64,000 nucleotides of DNA from Typha latifolia (lineage: Eukaryota; Streptophyta; Magnoliopsida; Poales; Typhaceae), in the NCBI GenBank assembly GCA_019914945.1, contig CM034099.1:6138001-6202000 (forward strand), written 5' to 3'. A program made the position numbers and the translations under genes. Each line of letters starts with the position of its first letter. Position 1 is the first letter of the stretch. A model generated the notes under the pieces. The model saw only the letters and a program-made list of their open reading frames with translations. It was not told the DNA's origin and searched no databases. Positions 23,551 through 37,398 of the stretch are shown piece after piece.

Positions 23551-26500
23551 CTAATGAGAGCTCATATACAGATTGGGGAAAAGTTTAGGGAAGTATAATG
23601 ACTTCGCCTTGACCATTAGCCAATATATGCCATAACATGGGATGTGAACCAGTGCCATGCATAAATACCTGCAACAAATTTGGAAGACCGTCAGCGTTAC
23701 AATTTCAAATGTGACAGTATCGAAAGGGGACTAAAACTAATCAACAATACCAACCATAGAGGTGCCCAGGGTGTCCCAAGCTCAAGAAACGGGTACGGCC
23801 ACCTGGAGAAACATTTAGCAGTCAGTAACCTTCACACATGTTGAAGATGAACAAAATGGGATTTTCTGAAGTGCCAACACATATGGATATGAATCTCAAA
23901 ACTCTTGAACATATCAACATTTAAAATGCATGGCATGATTATGAACAATGTGCTGAAAACACCTAGACATGCTCCACAAATAGGGTTTATAGACATGTTA
24001 ATCATGTGCTACTTATCTTGACTTGTAATATGCTAATGTGCTTGTACCAGCAATTATTTTTATTTTCTTAATGATATCATTTTAAAGCCCAAGCTGAATT
24101 TTCTCTTGCGAGGCACAGCAGTTATAGTAGCTTCATGATCTTGAGGTCCAGTTCTGAATTACATTAACAGGCACTGCTTGTCCAAGACCAAGCTCAAAGC
24201 TGAGCGAGCTACTAGCAAGCAGAGCCTGAACTGTTCCTCAACAGCTTGGATAAGAACAGTGATTAATGCATAAGTATGAATATCAAACTGCTAAAACATG
24301 TCTGACAGGAAAAAATCACAGAGATGCAGGACATTATTAAATTAACGAGTTTCAGGTAGGAGAAATCAAGATATGCCATCTGAGTCGGAAAGAAGGCTCA
24401 CCAGGAGAAACCACAAGCATGCAGTACCCATTGGAAAATTACATAGATGCAGCTCCAAAAGACAAAATATGCCATTCTGAACCAGGGAAAAGGCTGAAAA
24501 GAGAACTCACTTCAGAGATGATTTCTAAGAAGTACAAAAGTCTGTAGACTGGTCATAATTGCTTTCATTAGAGCGTCGCCCTTACCAAGTTATTAAGGGC
24601 AGTATCAACGAGAAGAAACACGGCATTGAGGCTATGCATGCAAACCATTATCTGCCAAGAAATGTTCAGAATTAATATTTGGAAAGCCAGAATAAGCATA
24701 CCATACATATACATTTAGAATATGCTTTACTTATAATGAAGATAGATTAGCTACATTCTACAGAAGGCTTTGAGATGTCAAAGCATTTGAAACTGTACAA
24801 AGCATCTAATTGTCAGGATTATGTTTTCATGTCATTGTTGGTATGGATTAACACAGATCTCCAACAGTTGACACAGACATAATCCAGGCATGTTTACCCA
24901 CCAGATTAACACTGAAATGCGCTGAAGAGAGGAATGGTACAAGGATACCCCAAAAGACGACATCTGTCAACAGCACAGCACCAGCACTTGTCTGCCCAAA
25001 AAAGAATAAATTCAGTTCTATTTTCCCTCATAAAAGAAAATCAGGAAAGAAGTTAAATCTTAAGCAAGTCAAGTGTCCAAGGGTAAAAGATTAAAACCAA
25101 ATTTCATTCAAAGCATAACAATTTCTGATCACATATTGAGTTGAATAAGGTATACAAAAGCAAATACAACTTACTGTGATAAGCCTAATTATTCTTAAAG
25201 CCTATAGTAGGTTGCTTGAGTGTGTCTAGTCCAAACAAAATAAGAGGGAAGCATCTGCAAAACATTGAGAGAAGTATGTTGGGAGCCTCGGCAAAGCTTA
25301 GGTTAACACTGGATGCGGCCTTAAGGAAGTTGTGTACAAGTTAAAGTGAACCTCCGAGAATATGGTTAGGATACATAAAATCATAAAACAACTTTACTCA
25401 AATGCAAATCTTTAATTGATCTACACCATGGCTCCCGGAAATTTGAGACAGATAAAAGATGTTAACCTGGTAGATAATCTGCATCAAGTATCCCCAAAAT
25501 CCAGCCATTTTCTCATTTTGTATTCGTTCATAATGGCTTCGCAACCTGATTGCTGCCTTAATTTTGTTTTCTCTAGAGACCAAAGTTGGAGGGTTGTTCT
25601 GTTCAACATCACCATTTAGGAATAGATTGGTCTCCCCATTTTCACCGACAATCTGTTTTGAATAAACCCAGCAACCATGGGCAGATATAAAGGTGCCAAT
25701 CTGCAATTAAATGCAAAATATTACCTGGGAAAGGATTATACCTGAATGCAGGCTCACAAGAAGTTAAGAACCATTCAAAAACAAAAGATACTTAAATAGG
25801 ATTACGTCCTGCTGAAATTTGAAATTTGTATTGTAACCACAATAGATGGAAGCGATAGAACAGTGATGATACATAAGGTACTGATAAAACAGAAACAGAG
25901 GAACCGTTAAAGGAACATACCGCAAAATAGATGATGACTAGTGAAAAGGTCCACCTGCATGCCATTTTCAGAAGAGCAATTAACTAAAAGATCTATCAAA
26001 TGCCTAAATTCATCAGTGTCACCAAATTAATACAGTAACAGTACATATGGTCATTAATTAGAGAAAAGACAAACAATAAGGGCCAGCTGATGGGAAGAAG
26101 CAGTGGCTTGCAGATTCTTTTACATCAGTTGTACATCACTGAAACTAATAAAACGTAATAAATTTTATCTGGCAGCAAAGATGCAAGGCAGTTACATATA
26201 TCACATAAACTTGAAAGAGTATTTACATTAAAGAGGTTCCACACAAAAGACCAATAAATGGATGGAAAACGGGCTTGAGAGGCCAAAAAAGTGATTGATT
26301 ATCAACCACACACTATGCATAGAGGCAATATCCATTCCAAAGTATGGATTTATGATGACCTTGCAATATAACTGGTATAAGTATGCTTATCAAATGAAAG
26401 TCCTGGTGGAGTCTAAAAGTAAGTTCATTAGTCAATTTCGAATAATATCTAGTATCCACCCAACTGAAGGGCCAAGAGGAGAAACGCTTGCATCATCTTA

Positions 26501-27370
26501 ATGGATCATGATCTCATGCTAACCAACTTCCTTATACTAACATCTTCTATGTACAATTGAACTCGCTCCATCTCTACATGGATATACAAATCAATAACAT
26601 ACAATATAGTTGATATATCTTTGTTTGTTAACCAGAGGAAGTCAGAAAATAGCCATAACCTTATTCTACATAAATGCCCCAAGTTCACATTTGTTTGATA
26701 AGTAGTGCTCAAAGTCTCTATATTCTCCACATAATATCCCCTAGATTTCATTTAGTATTCCCTCTAAGAGTCTCCAGAAAGATGCCAAATTTCAAATCCT
26801 AGTGAATATATTCTTGTCTTCCTCTGTTCACCTTCATCTGATTCCTCCAATAACTATAACTCTGAACATCTCAAAAAGTCCTAAATCCTGACTAAATCAG
26901 GAGTAGGAGTAACAACCATACCGTTTGAATTTGTACTAGTCTAAACGCTAAGAGCATCCAAAAAGAACTGAAAAATACTACGAAAAGGTAAATCACGCAC
27001 GAAGAAAGTGAATTACTCAAATCGAATTCATATTGAGGGCAGCATCACAAAAAGGAATTAGAATCGATCGGATTCAAAGATCTCACTGCGTATAGAAAAA
27101 GAATGCGGAGAGGCCATGGAAGAGAACCATCCAGGAGAGCAACAAAGCCATGGCCACGAACACGACGCCGCGAAATCCTAGAAGCCAGAGGGGGTGGACC
27201 CCACCCCAGCACGGGACCCACAGATCGGCGGCCTTAATCGGCTCCTCCTTCGCCCTCGAGACCACCGCCGCCGCTGCGGCTGCCGGGAGTACGACGATGA
27301 CGGCGCAGACGGCGACCTGCCACCGCATCCAGTAGCCGGCGCCGTCGTCGCCGTCCACCACTCCATGCAT
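23551..27370 (-). CDS. plant multi-pass transmembrane protein (rolling-stone/AIG1-like group)
   Basis: Eight minus-strand exons: 27087-27370, 25921-25954, 25467-25700, 24902-24991, 24586-24651, 24402-24493, 23755-23802, 23551-23668. All phases fit; 321 residues. The first exon has a membrane helix (about 16-37), then LWVPCWGGVHPLWLLGFRG and a second helix. Exon 2 gives WTFSLVIIYFA. Exon 3 holds a hydrophilic loop with HGCWVY and MAGFWGYLMQIIYQ. Exons 4-8 give helices with FWGILVPFL, HSLNAVFLLVDTALNN, PFPWFRMAYFVLWSCIYVIF, WWPYPFLELGTPWAPLWY and HIPCYGIYWLMVKAK. This is the conserved plant transmembrane family related to rolling-stone/androgen-induced-gene proteins. Its molecular function is not established. 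The orphan first-exon copy at 28.2-28.6 kb lies just upstream. AAACCCTAG in the 5' leader near 27385 resembles a telo-box. Confidence 0.85.
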
Positions 27371-27744
27371 CGATCCCCGCGAGAAGAAACCCTAGAATTC
27401 GAGAGCAGAGAATGGAAGAGGAAGGGGCGGAGTGGGACGAGATGAGATGGTGTAGATTATACGAAGGAGAGGTCAAAATTTTCGGGGGTTAATATAACGA
27501 CCCCCACGGCGCGCCACAGACGTAAATCGACTAACAACTTCCCTTACGCTTCACAGAGCTACAGTATACATTTTTTTTTCTTCTTAAATTATGAGTCCGA
27601 ATAATTGGAATTCGGGGCAATCTGCAGAAAAAAAAATTCTAATCGGCAAAACTAAGCCCCTATTACCAAATTGTAGTTTGGAGTTTTTTTTACTGATTTA
27701 GTTCTAATAAATTTTAAAAAGATTATCGTGTCCTGAAAAAAAAT

Positions 27745-27925
27745 ATCATGTATTATCTATGCAATTTATACGCATCATCAATGCAAAATATATGCTCTAA
27801 TTTTTAATAATATATATATCGAGATTTTTAAAAGATGACACGCATTATCTATGTAATTTATATATATATATGGTCTACATAAAATGTATGCTCTAATTTT
27901 TAACAATATGCGCATCGAGATTTAA
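27745..27925. repeat. 92-bp diverged tandem repeat
   Basis: Two AT-rich copies spaced 92 bp share attatctatg, atgctctaatttttaa and cgagattt blocks (27751 and 27843 anchor the first block). They lie between the membrane-protein gene and its orphan exon copy. Confidence 0.75.
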
Positions 27926-28239
27926 ATATATATATATATATATAATAGGAAGTCTATTTCTGCTGATTAAAAAATAAGAAGTGTCTTTTTTTTACAAATC
28001 GTCTTAATAATTTATTATTTAATCTTTTTTATTCCAATAAAATAGAAAATTTGATTCAGTCACAGTTCTTAATTCTTGAAAAGATGCTATTCATAGTCCT
28101 ACACATCATTAACAACATCTAAAAAAATCTTATACTTAATCAACGAACCTTTAGATCCTAAAACCTTCTTAACTTAACTGTACTCTTATGATATCAATAG
28201 TAATTAACCATAACTGACGTAGCTATTTTATATATGGGA

Positions 28240-28629
28240 TTAGTGAGTACCGTACTCGGTGTAATACAACATGATACTGGCGTCGTACTTCCGCACGTCC
28301 AACATTAGAACTCCGGCCAAGGCGACGGCGGCGGCGAGCCTGAACGCGAGGAGCCACGCCGGGTGAAGCCCTAACCAGCAACTGACCCATAACTGGCTCG
28401 ACCCCAAGTAACCAATATTGCTTGACATGGCTCGAGCCACCCCATCTCCTTCACAAACCAGTACTGCAGTACCATTAACGACATGGAAGCTATCGTACCA
28501 CGTGCCATCTTCGCCGTCCCCGTGACGGCGGCGATCGCCGGCCTTTGCGATCATCCATACGGACACGGCGATTGCTACGGCGACGATGGCGAAGCAGACG
28601 GAGTCATACCAGTGCACCTCAAAGGCCAT
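28240..28629 (-). pseudogene. orphan first-exon duplicate of the neighbouring membrane protein
   Basis: Minus-strand frame of 129 codons from the ATG at 28629. Its end, LWVSCWLGLHPAWLLAFRLA followed by VRKYDASIMLYYTEY, aligns with the end of exon 1 of the gene at 23551-27370 (LWVPCWGGVHPLWLLGFRGV and AFFFYTQ). A donor site GA|GTACGG at 28255/28256 falls in the same phase and position as the functional gene's CA|GTGAGA. Without splicing, translation stops four codons later. No homolog of exons 2-8 is visible between this exon and the intact gene. A tandem, same-strand, partial duplication is the simplest reading. A short expressed membrane protein is the alternative. Confidence 0.75.
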
Positions 28630-30474
28630 TAGGTGCAAGAGGGAAAGGGTGGTACGTCTGAGGACTTTGGCTAATTATTTTATGGCCGAGCAGCAAGCTG
28701 TGAGGAAGTTCATTAGATTTTAGATTAGATTGACAAAGCTAGCTGGTAGTTTTGACCGTATGGTGAGATATATATATATATATATATATGCACGTTTCTA
28801 CTTCTTTTTTGTCTACCAACTCATCTTTCACTTGGAGTTATAAACTGCATGCAGGGATTTTATTGTTTATTTATACATCAGGTTGTGTTTTGACTCATGC
28901 ATTGGTGTATAACAAATTAAATATGTTTTCTCGTGAAGGAATACTGCCCTCTGTGCTAATGAAGCAACTTGAATAGCTAGCTTAAAATATTTATATTCTA
29001 GTTTTTTGAGAAAATAAATGCTTATCCAAACGAGTATGAGAATTGTTTTCTTTAAGATGTACTCAAATTTCAGTTAACATAACTATCAATTCCACAACAG
29101 CCACTTGATTTGGGTGATTAATTTAACTGGCCGTCTACATTTGATTGTTATGTAGATCATCATTAGATAATCATATCATTAACTGTCATAATGACATTAT
29201 ATTATTGATTAGAGCCAATTAAAAACCACTAATTAAAATTTAAAAATGAAAGATTTGTATATTGTTATTATCTATCAATATTAATTCAATATAGACAAGT
29301 TTGCCTATAGGCATATTGATAGACTAAATAATAAGGTGCTACTTTTGGAGTCTACTTAAACACTGTCCCATTCGCAGCTTGTAATTTTCCACTAAGTACT
29401 ACTTATGTGATTTTGGGAACAAGATAAGGAGCATTGTAGCATTTTCCTACAGACTGTGTGGCACCGCACCACTCTGTTAGCTGCCTTAAGTAAGAGCATA
29501 TCTAGTTCACCAAGGATGATTAATTAATATTAAAACTAAATAATTTTATTGCCGACCAGTACAGCCTGTCCGAGGCCAATCATATCTTCAAAATATGCAC
29601 AAAATATTACCAGATTGCCCTTATTAATTTCTTAATTTCGAGGTTTAATGGAACACTCGCTTATGTATAAAATAAGTCACAGGATAAGTTATGTAATTTT
29701 TTTTTTAATTCAATTAATATACTTATTTATAGTTAGTAATTAAAATATAAAATTTTATGTAAATTAATTTAAAATAATGATTATATTTTATAAACGAATA
29801 ATAAACTACAAATACAATTATAAATATACTTTAGTAGTAGTAGAGGTACGGACAAATCAAATCTTCAATCCCAAAATAATATTACGGAGAAATTATTTGG
29901 TAGCTTGATTCAATTTGATTAATGGCTCGACGGTATTTAGTTCGGAGTAATTATTCGGCGACGCATATAGCTTTAAGCCTAAACTAGATAATTAAAAGTT
30001 CGGTAGGATCTTATATCTAGAGAGGATTAGCACTTTGTTTAATTTATATCTAGCTCTCGGGGGTCATGAATTATAAGAAAAGAAAAATTATAAAATGTCT
30101 TTAAAAAATAATAATATAAACTTGTAAGTACGAGTGGGTTCCACAGCAGCGAAGGTGGTTGATGAATCACTTCGCTGTCCCTTGTCCAGTTGGTGGGTTT
30201 AAATCTCGGACGCCGGGTTGGATGGCCAAGTGTCCTCTATATTATTCTTATAAATGCATCCCATGAATAAAAAGAATATCTTATAGAATAAAACTAATGG
30301 TAATTATTATTTAACATAGAACATCATCCACATCTCCATCAAAATCGAATATAATGGGGGAAGAGAAGAGTGGTTAAAAATTAACTCGTAGATATTTGGC
30401 GGTTATTAAAAATAAAAAATAGTTACCAAATAGATTGCATTATTTTGGTAAACTAAACTAAAAAATTAAATTTT
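28630..30474. other. AT-rich intergenic
   Basis: Contains an (AT)n tract at 28769-28788, many short AT-rich repeats and no supported gene. A GC-richer patch at about 30120-30240 includes gggtttaaatctcgg, which weakly recalls a tRNA-type B box, but no tRNA fold can be completed. Confidence 0.5.
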
Positions 30475-30721
30475 ATGGAAGAGAAGAGAAAGGAGAGGAG
30501 AGGAGAGGAGAGGAGACGCGGTGCTCTCTCTCTTTTTTTTTTTTGCCTCTGTCGTACTCGTACTTTTGACTGCCACTGCAACATTAAACTACACGCACAT
30601 TTCACTCTCACGCCTCCCCCTTCTCCTCCTCCTTCCTCTCTTTCCGCAAGGAAAAGAGGGACGAAAGCGAAGAAGACGACGACGACGACGAAGAAGGAAG
30701 CGGAAGCGGAAGAGGAACGAG

Positions 30722-30751
30722 ATGGAAGTCCCTCGAAACCTCTCCATCTGA
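30722..30751 (+). promoter_or_regulatory. short uORF in GSK3-like kinase 5' UTR
   Basis: ATG GAA GTC CCT ... TGA encodes nine residues (MEVPRNLSI) within the presumed first non-coding exon, whose donor is at 30775/30776 (aatcg|gtaat). The start context (gag atg g) is favourable. It could damp or regulate translation of the kinase; conservation is untested. Confidence 0.45.
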
Positions 30752-31704
30752 TCTCTCCCTCTCCATCTCGAATCGGTAATTTGTCTAATTTTTTGGTTTT
30801 TTTTTTAAACGTATTCTTTGGGGGGAATTATTGGGGATTCTTGTTTCTGGTTTTGGTTCTGCGGCTGGATCTCTTTGCCTACGACTTGCGTGGTGTTTTC
30901 GACTAATTTCTTGAGAATTAGGAGTTTTCCTTCGTGCGTTTGTCAGATCTGGGTAGGTTTTGTTGGGGAAATTGTGGGCTAAATTTGTTGCAGTTTCGCC
31001 CTGTTCATTTATCATATTGTAATATGTTACCGTGTTAGGCTGTTTCTGGATCTCTACTCCCAGTTTGAAGTTAGTTTATTTGAAGATTACGAGGAAATTA
31101 CCAAAAATTTACAAGCTGTTGTACACTACAAGCATGAAAATTTTGTCAAAATTTAGTTTTTAGAAGATGTGGATTTGCATTCACTTCTTTGTGGTTTCTG
31201 CCGTTAGTTTAAAGCTATTCTTATCCTTGTGCCTATGTTGTATCTAATTTTTTTATTAGGATTTTGTACTCACGGGTGTGTTCTAGAACCGAAGAAACTT
31301 TTGAGGTGAAAATTTCAGTCTTTGGCTGTTAGTTGGTTCATTTTAAGGGTATCTGATGACCTCGATGTTGCCAGTTGTTTCACCTTAACAATGAACCATT
31401 TACGCCATTATAGAGTAGAGAATCGGTTAATGTTAATTTGTAAAATTTTCATCTTGCCAGTAAACTTCTTCAAATTGTTCTTCTCAGGTTAGGCTTCCTG
31501 ATCAGAAAGAACTAAGTTATTTTCTTGTTGTTCTTGTACTCATTTTCTTAGTTCTCTGTAGTTCTACCATGTCTTCAGAAAATTTTTAAGTTAAGTCTTG
31601 CTATTTGATGCCTACTGACTTGCATGATTGGTAACACTACAGGTAAATGAACAAATTTTCTCATATGACACTGTGAGTTGGATCTTGATTTCTATTTGCA
31701 ATAG

Positions 31705-34545
<2,841 letters not shown>

Positions 34546-35474
34546 GATGGCTGTGAGATGACTACCTGAAACTAAGTGTGGTACTCATGTTTGTCCTGTA
34601 TTAGTAAGGAAACACATTTCAAGCAGGAATGTTGAGTTGACATAGCATGTGGTTTTGTATTCCTCTCTTGCCTTCCTGCATGTGGAGCAGACTAAGTTTT
34701 CTAGTTCCTAAAACCTCTATGGGTTTCTGTTGGCCCTCAATCTGTGTCCATACAACAGATCTGTAACACTACATATAACTAGTCAATCTCTGCTATGGAT
34801 CCAAATGCTAGTTCCAAGTTTTAATATCAGAAGAGCCTGGTCATGATAACTTGCATATCTATGTTTAATCTGTCTCAGGAGACATCGACAACAAGTCAAT
34901 CAGAATCTACGCATGCCCAAAAAAGAAAAAGAAACATACATTACTCTGCTGTCTAAATCACGAAGAGTAAATTATATTTAATGTTTGCATGCATAGGTCG
35001 GTTATTTGCTAGTGTGTTTAGTAAGCAGGTGGAGGAGATGACAGATTCAATTAAGAAGGATGGTGAAAAGTAGGAAGTTAATTTTGTCACACTAGCCAGC
35101 TCGAACAATTATTAATAACCAGATTAATAATTTGTTACATGACTACCATCAAATTGATTAATATGGGGCTTAATTTGGGCACTAAAGTATTTGTTTGTAT
35201 TTCGTTAGTATGTGTATAAGATGGTAACGCTAGTCATCGGCATTGCAACCGTGGATGCATGCATGCACATCTACGTACTCTAAAATTTTCTAGCGACTTG
35301 GAAAATCGACAAGATAATTAAACGAAGGCTATCCGTGTGAATATAAGATAGTAAGGCCCTTTTTATCTCCTAATCTGGTGAGTCTATTATTTTCAAAGTC
35401 GTAGAAGGGTTAACCGGTTAACGTGCAACGCACCTCATTATTAGCCCCCCCAAAAAAAAGGAGAGAGAAGCGAG
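34546..35474. other. GSK3 3' UTR and intergenic
   Basis: About the first 300 bases are probably kinase 3' UTR. The rest is AT-rich with no supported gene and leads into the decayed zinc-finger gene. Confidence 0.5.
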
Positions 35475-36548
35475 ATGCCATTGGGCATTGGGGAAATACT
35501 ACTGCGACTACTGTGACAAGCAGTTCCAAGACACCCTATCAGCGCGGAAGCGCCACTTGCAAGGCATCCACCATCAGCGCGCTCGCGCTCTCTGGTACGA
35601 TTCCCACAAAGGTAGTCACTTATCTCTCTTTGAGGCATTTCCACAAACGCCGTGTGCTCGTCTCTATACTAACCTCCATATTTCATCCTATACTGCACTG
35701 AATTGGTCGCAGAACCACTTGGGTCCTCTATTCTTCCTCCCGCAGGGAGCTTGGACAAAGGGATCTGCCATCACTTTGTGCGAACGGTAAAAGCTTTGCC
35801 ACGTAGTTTGATCTAGATGCGGCTTACCGAGTTCAGTTATATGAGTGTTTTGGTATTTATTACAAGGGAGTCTGCAAGTATGGAGACAACATGTAGATAT
35901 TTTCATCCAAAGCCGGACATGGTGAATCCAAACCCAGCTGGTTCTGGTAAGACATTTGTTTATGAATTCCATTATGGGCTTATCTGAGAATTAACATAGC
36001 ATGAATAAATGTTTAAAGAATCCTGCTTATATTTGTTAGCTCTGTTAATGATCTGCCACACTCAAACCAATCAATCAATATTAGCCGTCTTTTCTGATGA
36101 GGGCCGAAAACTCTATAAATTCTTCGTTGTATTTATTTCTGTGTAGCTAAATCCTTCTTCTTTTTTTCGCAATTTTAAGTCCAAAAGTTTTTGAATAAAT
36201 GAAACAATCTTGCTTGTTGTCCGATTACTTTGTTGCATTACAAACCCTTCACCAGCCTCCAGAATTCACTTAGGATTCATTGCATTTCCTTCATTTCTAT
36301 TAGTTTCTGATGGAGAAAAAAGACCCACATTTTCTCCATGAAAATAGTTGCATGAGACTAATGGCTTAGTTGCTACTGTTGTACTGATGAACATCCTCTT
36401 TAGCGCCATTATTGTTGATCATTCTAACTTTGATAGCTTATGTGGGACTTCTTTTCGCAGGAGAAATAAATGCCAAGAGATCATACACCTTGGGGAAACA
36501 AATCCTGAGGATGGTTATCCACCCCTTCCCTTTGTCGACTGGGGGTAA
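35475..36548 (+). pseudogene. ZMAT5: U11/U12 snRNP 20-kDa-like (ZMAT5) zinc-finger gene, frame-broken
   Basis: Four exon-like blocks with good splice sites: 35475-35611, 35746-35786, 35867-35946, 36461-36548. Block 1 encodes GKYYCDYCDKQFQDT and RKRHLQGIHHQRAR, the U1-C-like C2H2 finger of the minor-spliceosome 20K protein. Blocks 2-3 give CHHFVRTGVCKYGDN then CRYFHPKP, the CCCH finger. Block 4 ends DGYPPLPFVDWG, the family terminus. It is disabled by a 7-bp tandem duplication (cattggg twice) just after ATGC, which throws the start out of frame. An extra base before the third CCCH cysteine creates TAG at 35894-35896, and another frame change lies in block 4. Introns are kept, so this is a duplicated, not processed, copy. 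The intact protein helps bind U12-type splice sites. Indel errors in the assembly are the alternative. Confidence 0.8.
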
Positions 36549-36979
36549 TTTACATCCGAAGAGTTATCATCAGAGCTAATCGTATCACTGGAGTTGTATG
36601 ATGTAAACTTTGTGACGGGAATTATATATATATAGATTCTGCACACACATTCTATTCCAAAAAATAAAAAAAATAAAGCTAATTCACCAATCTTTTGGTA
36701 GGAAATATTTTTTTCATATTTTGGAAAAATTCTTCAGTATTTCGCCTGCCACTAATATTGCAATGACAGTCGCATCGATAAAATATAATTAAGCTCACAC
36801 CAATTTATATAAAATGTGTGATACAATTACAATGATGCACTGTAATGGTGGTGGCATCTCAACCAATTTTCTCTTAATATATATATAATCACTCATTTAA
36901 TCAGGGAAAATCTTCTGGACCCGTAATTAAAGGGAAAAAAATGTCGACTGCTTTATTATTAGCACATCATAACAAGAGA

Positions 36980-37072
<93 letters not shown>

Positions 37073-37398
37073 TGTTAACTTGACGTGTATATTTGATCTA
37101 TTGATGCCATGGAAAAGATAAAAGATAAGTTTACATCTTGTCAGCTTTCAAAATGAAATTTGAGCAACAAGAGAAAGAATCCCCCAAAACCCCCCCTATA
37201 ACAATCCCCAAAACAAAATCAATCAGGGGTATCTATCAGAGCAGTAAAAAGCAAATGATCTCCACCCAAAATGTTTCTAAAGACCTGGTGGAGTAAATAG
37301 AAACCAAAGAACATGAATGCCTGTAAGACGGTCAAACATTTGCAGGTAACATCAGAGAGACCAATAAGGCCCAACAGAAACAATTAGCAGATTTGAAC
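36549..37398. other. intergenic and ECT 3' UTR, with (GA)n tract
   Basis: AT-rich, containing the 85-bp (GA)n tract at 36984-37068. Bases from about 37100 to 37398 are probably the 3' UTR of the minus-strand YTH gene. Confidence 0.5.
36984..37068. repeat. (GA)n microsatellite, about 42 units
   Basis: Uninterrupted AG dinucleotides directly downstream of the minus-strand YTH-gene terminator region. Confidence 0.97.

Noticed and set aside
30120..30240. tRNA or tRNA-derived SINE signal
   Set aside because: There is a weak B-box-like match only; no cloverleaf, A box at the right spacing or poly(A) tail can be completed.
30475..30906. 143-codon frame across the GSK3 leader exon
   Set aside because: It runs through a purine-rich leader and across a good donor site at 30775; most of it would be intronic.
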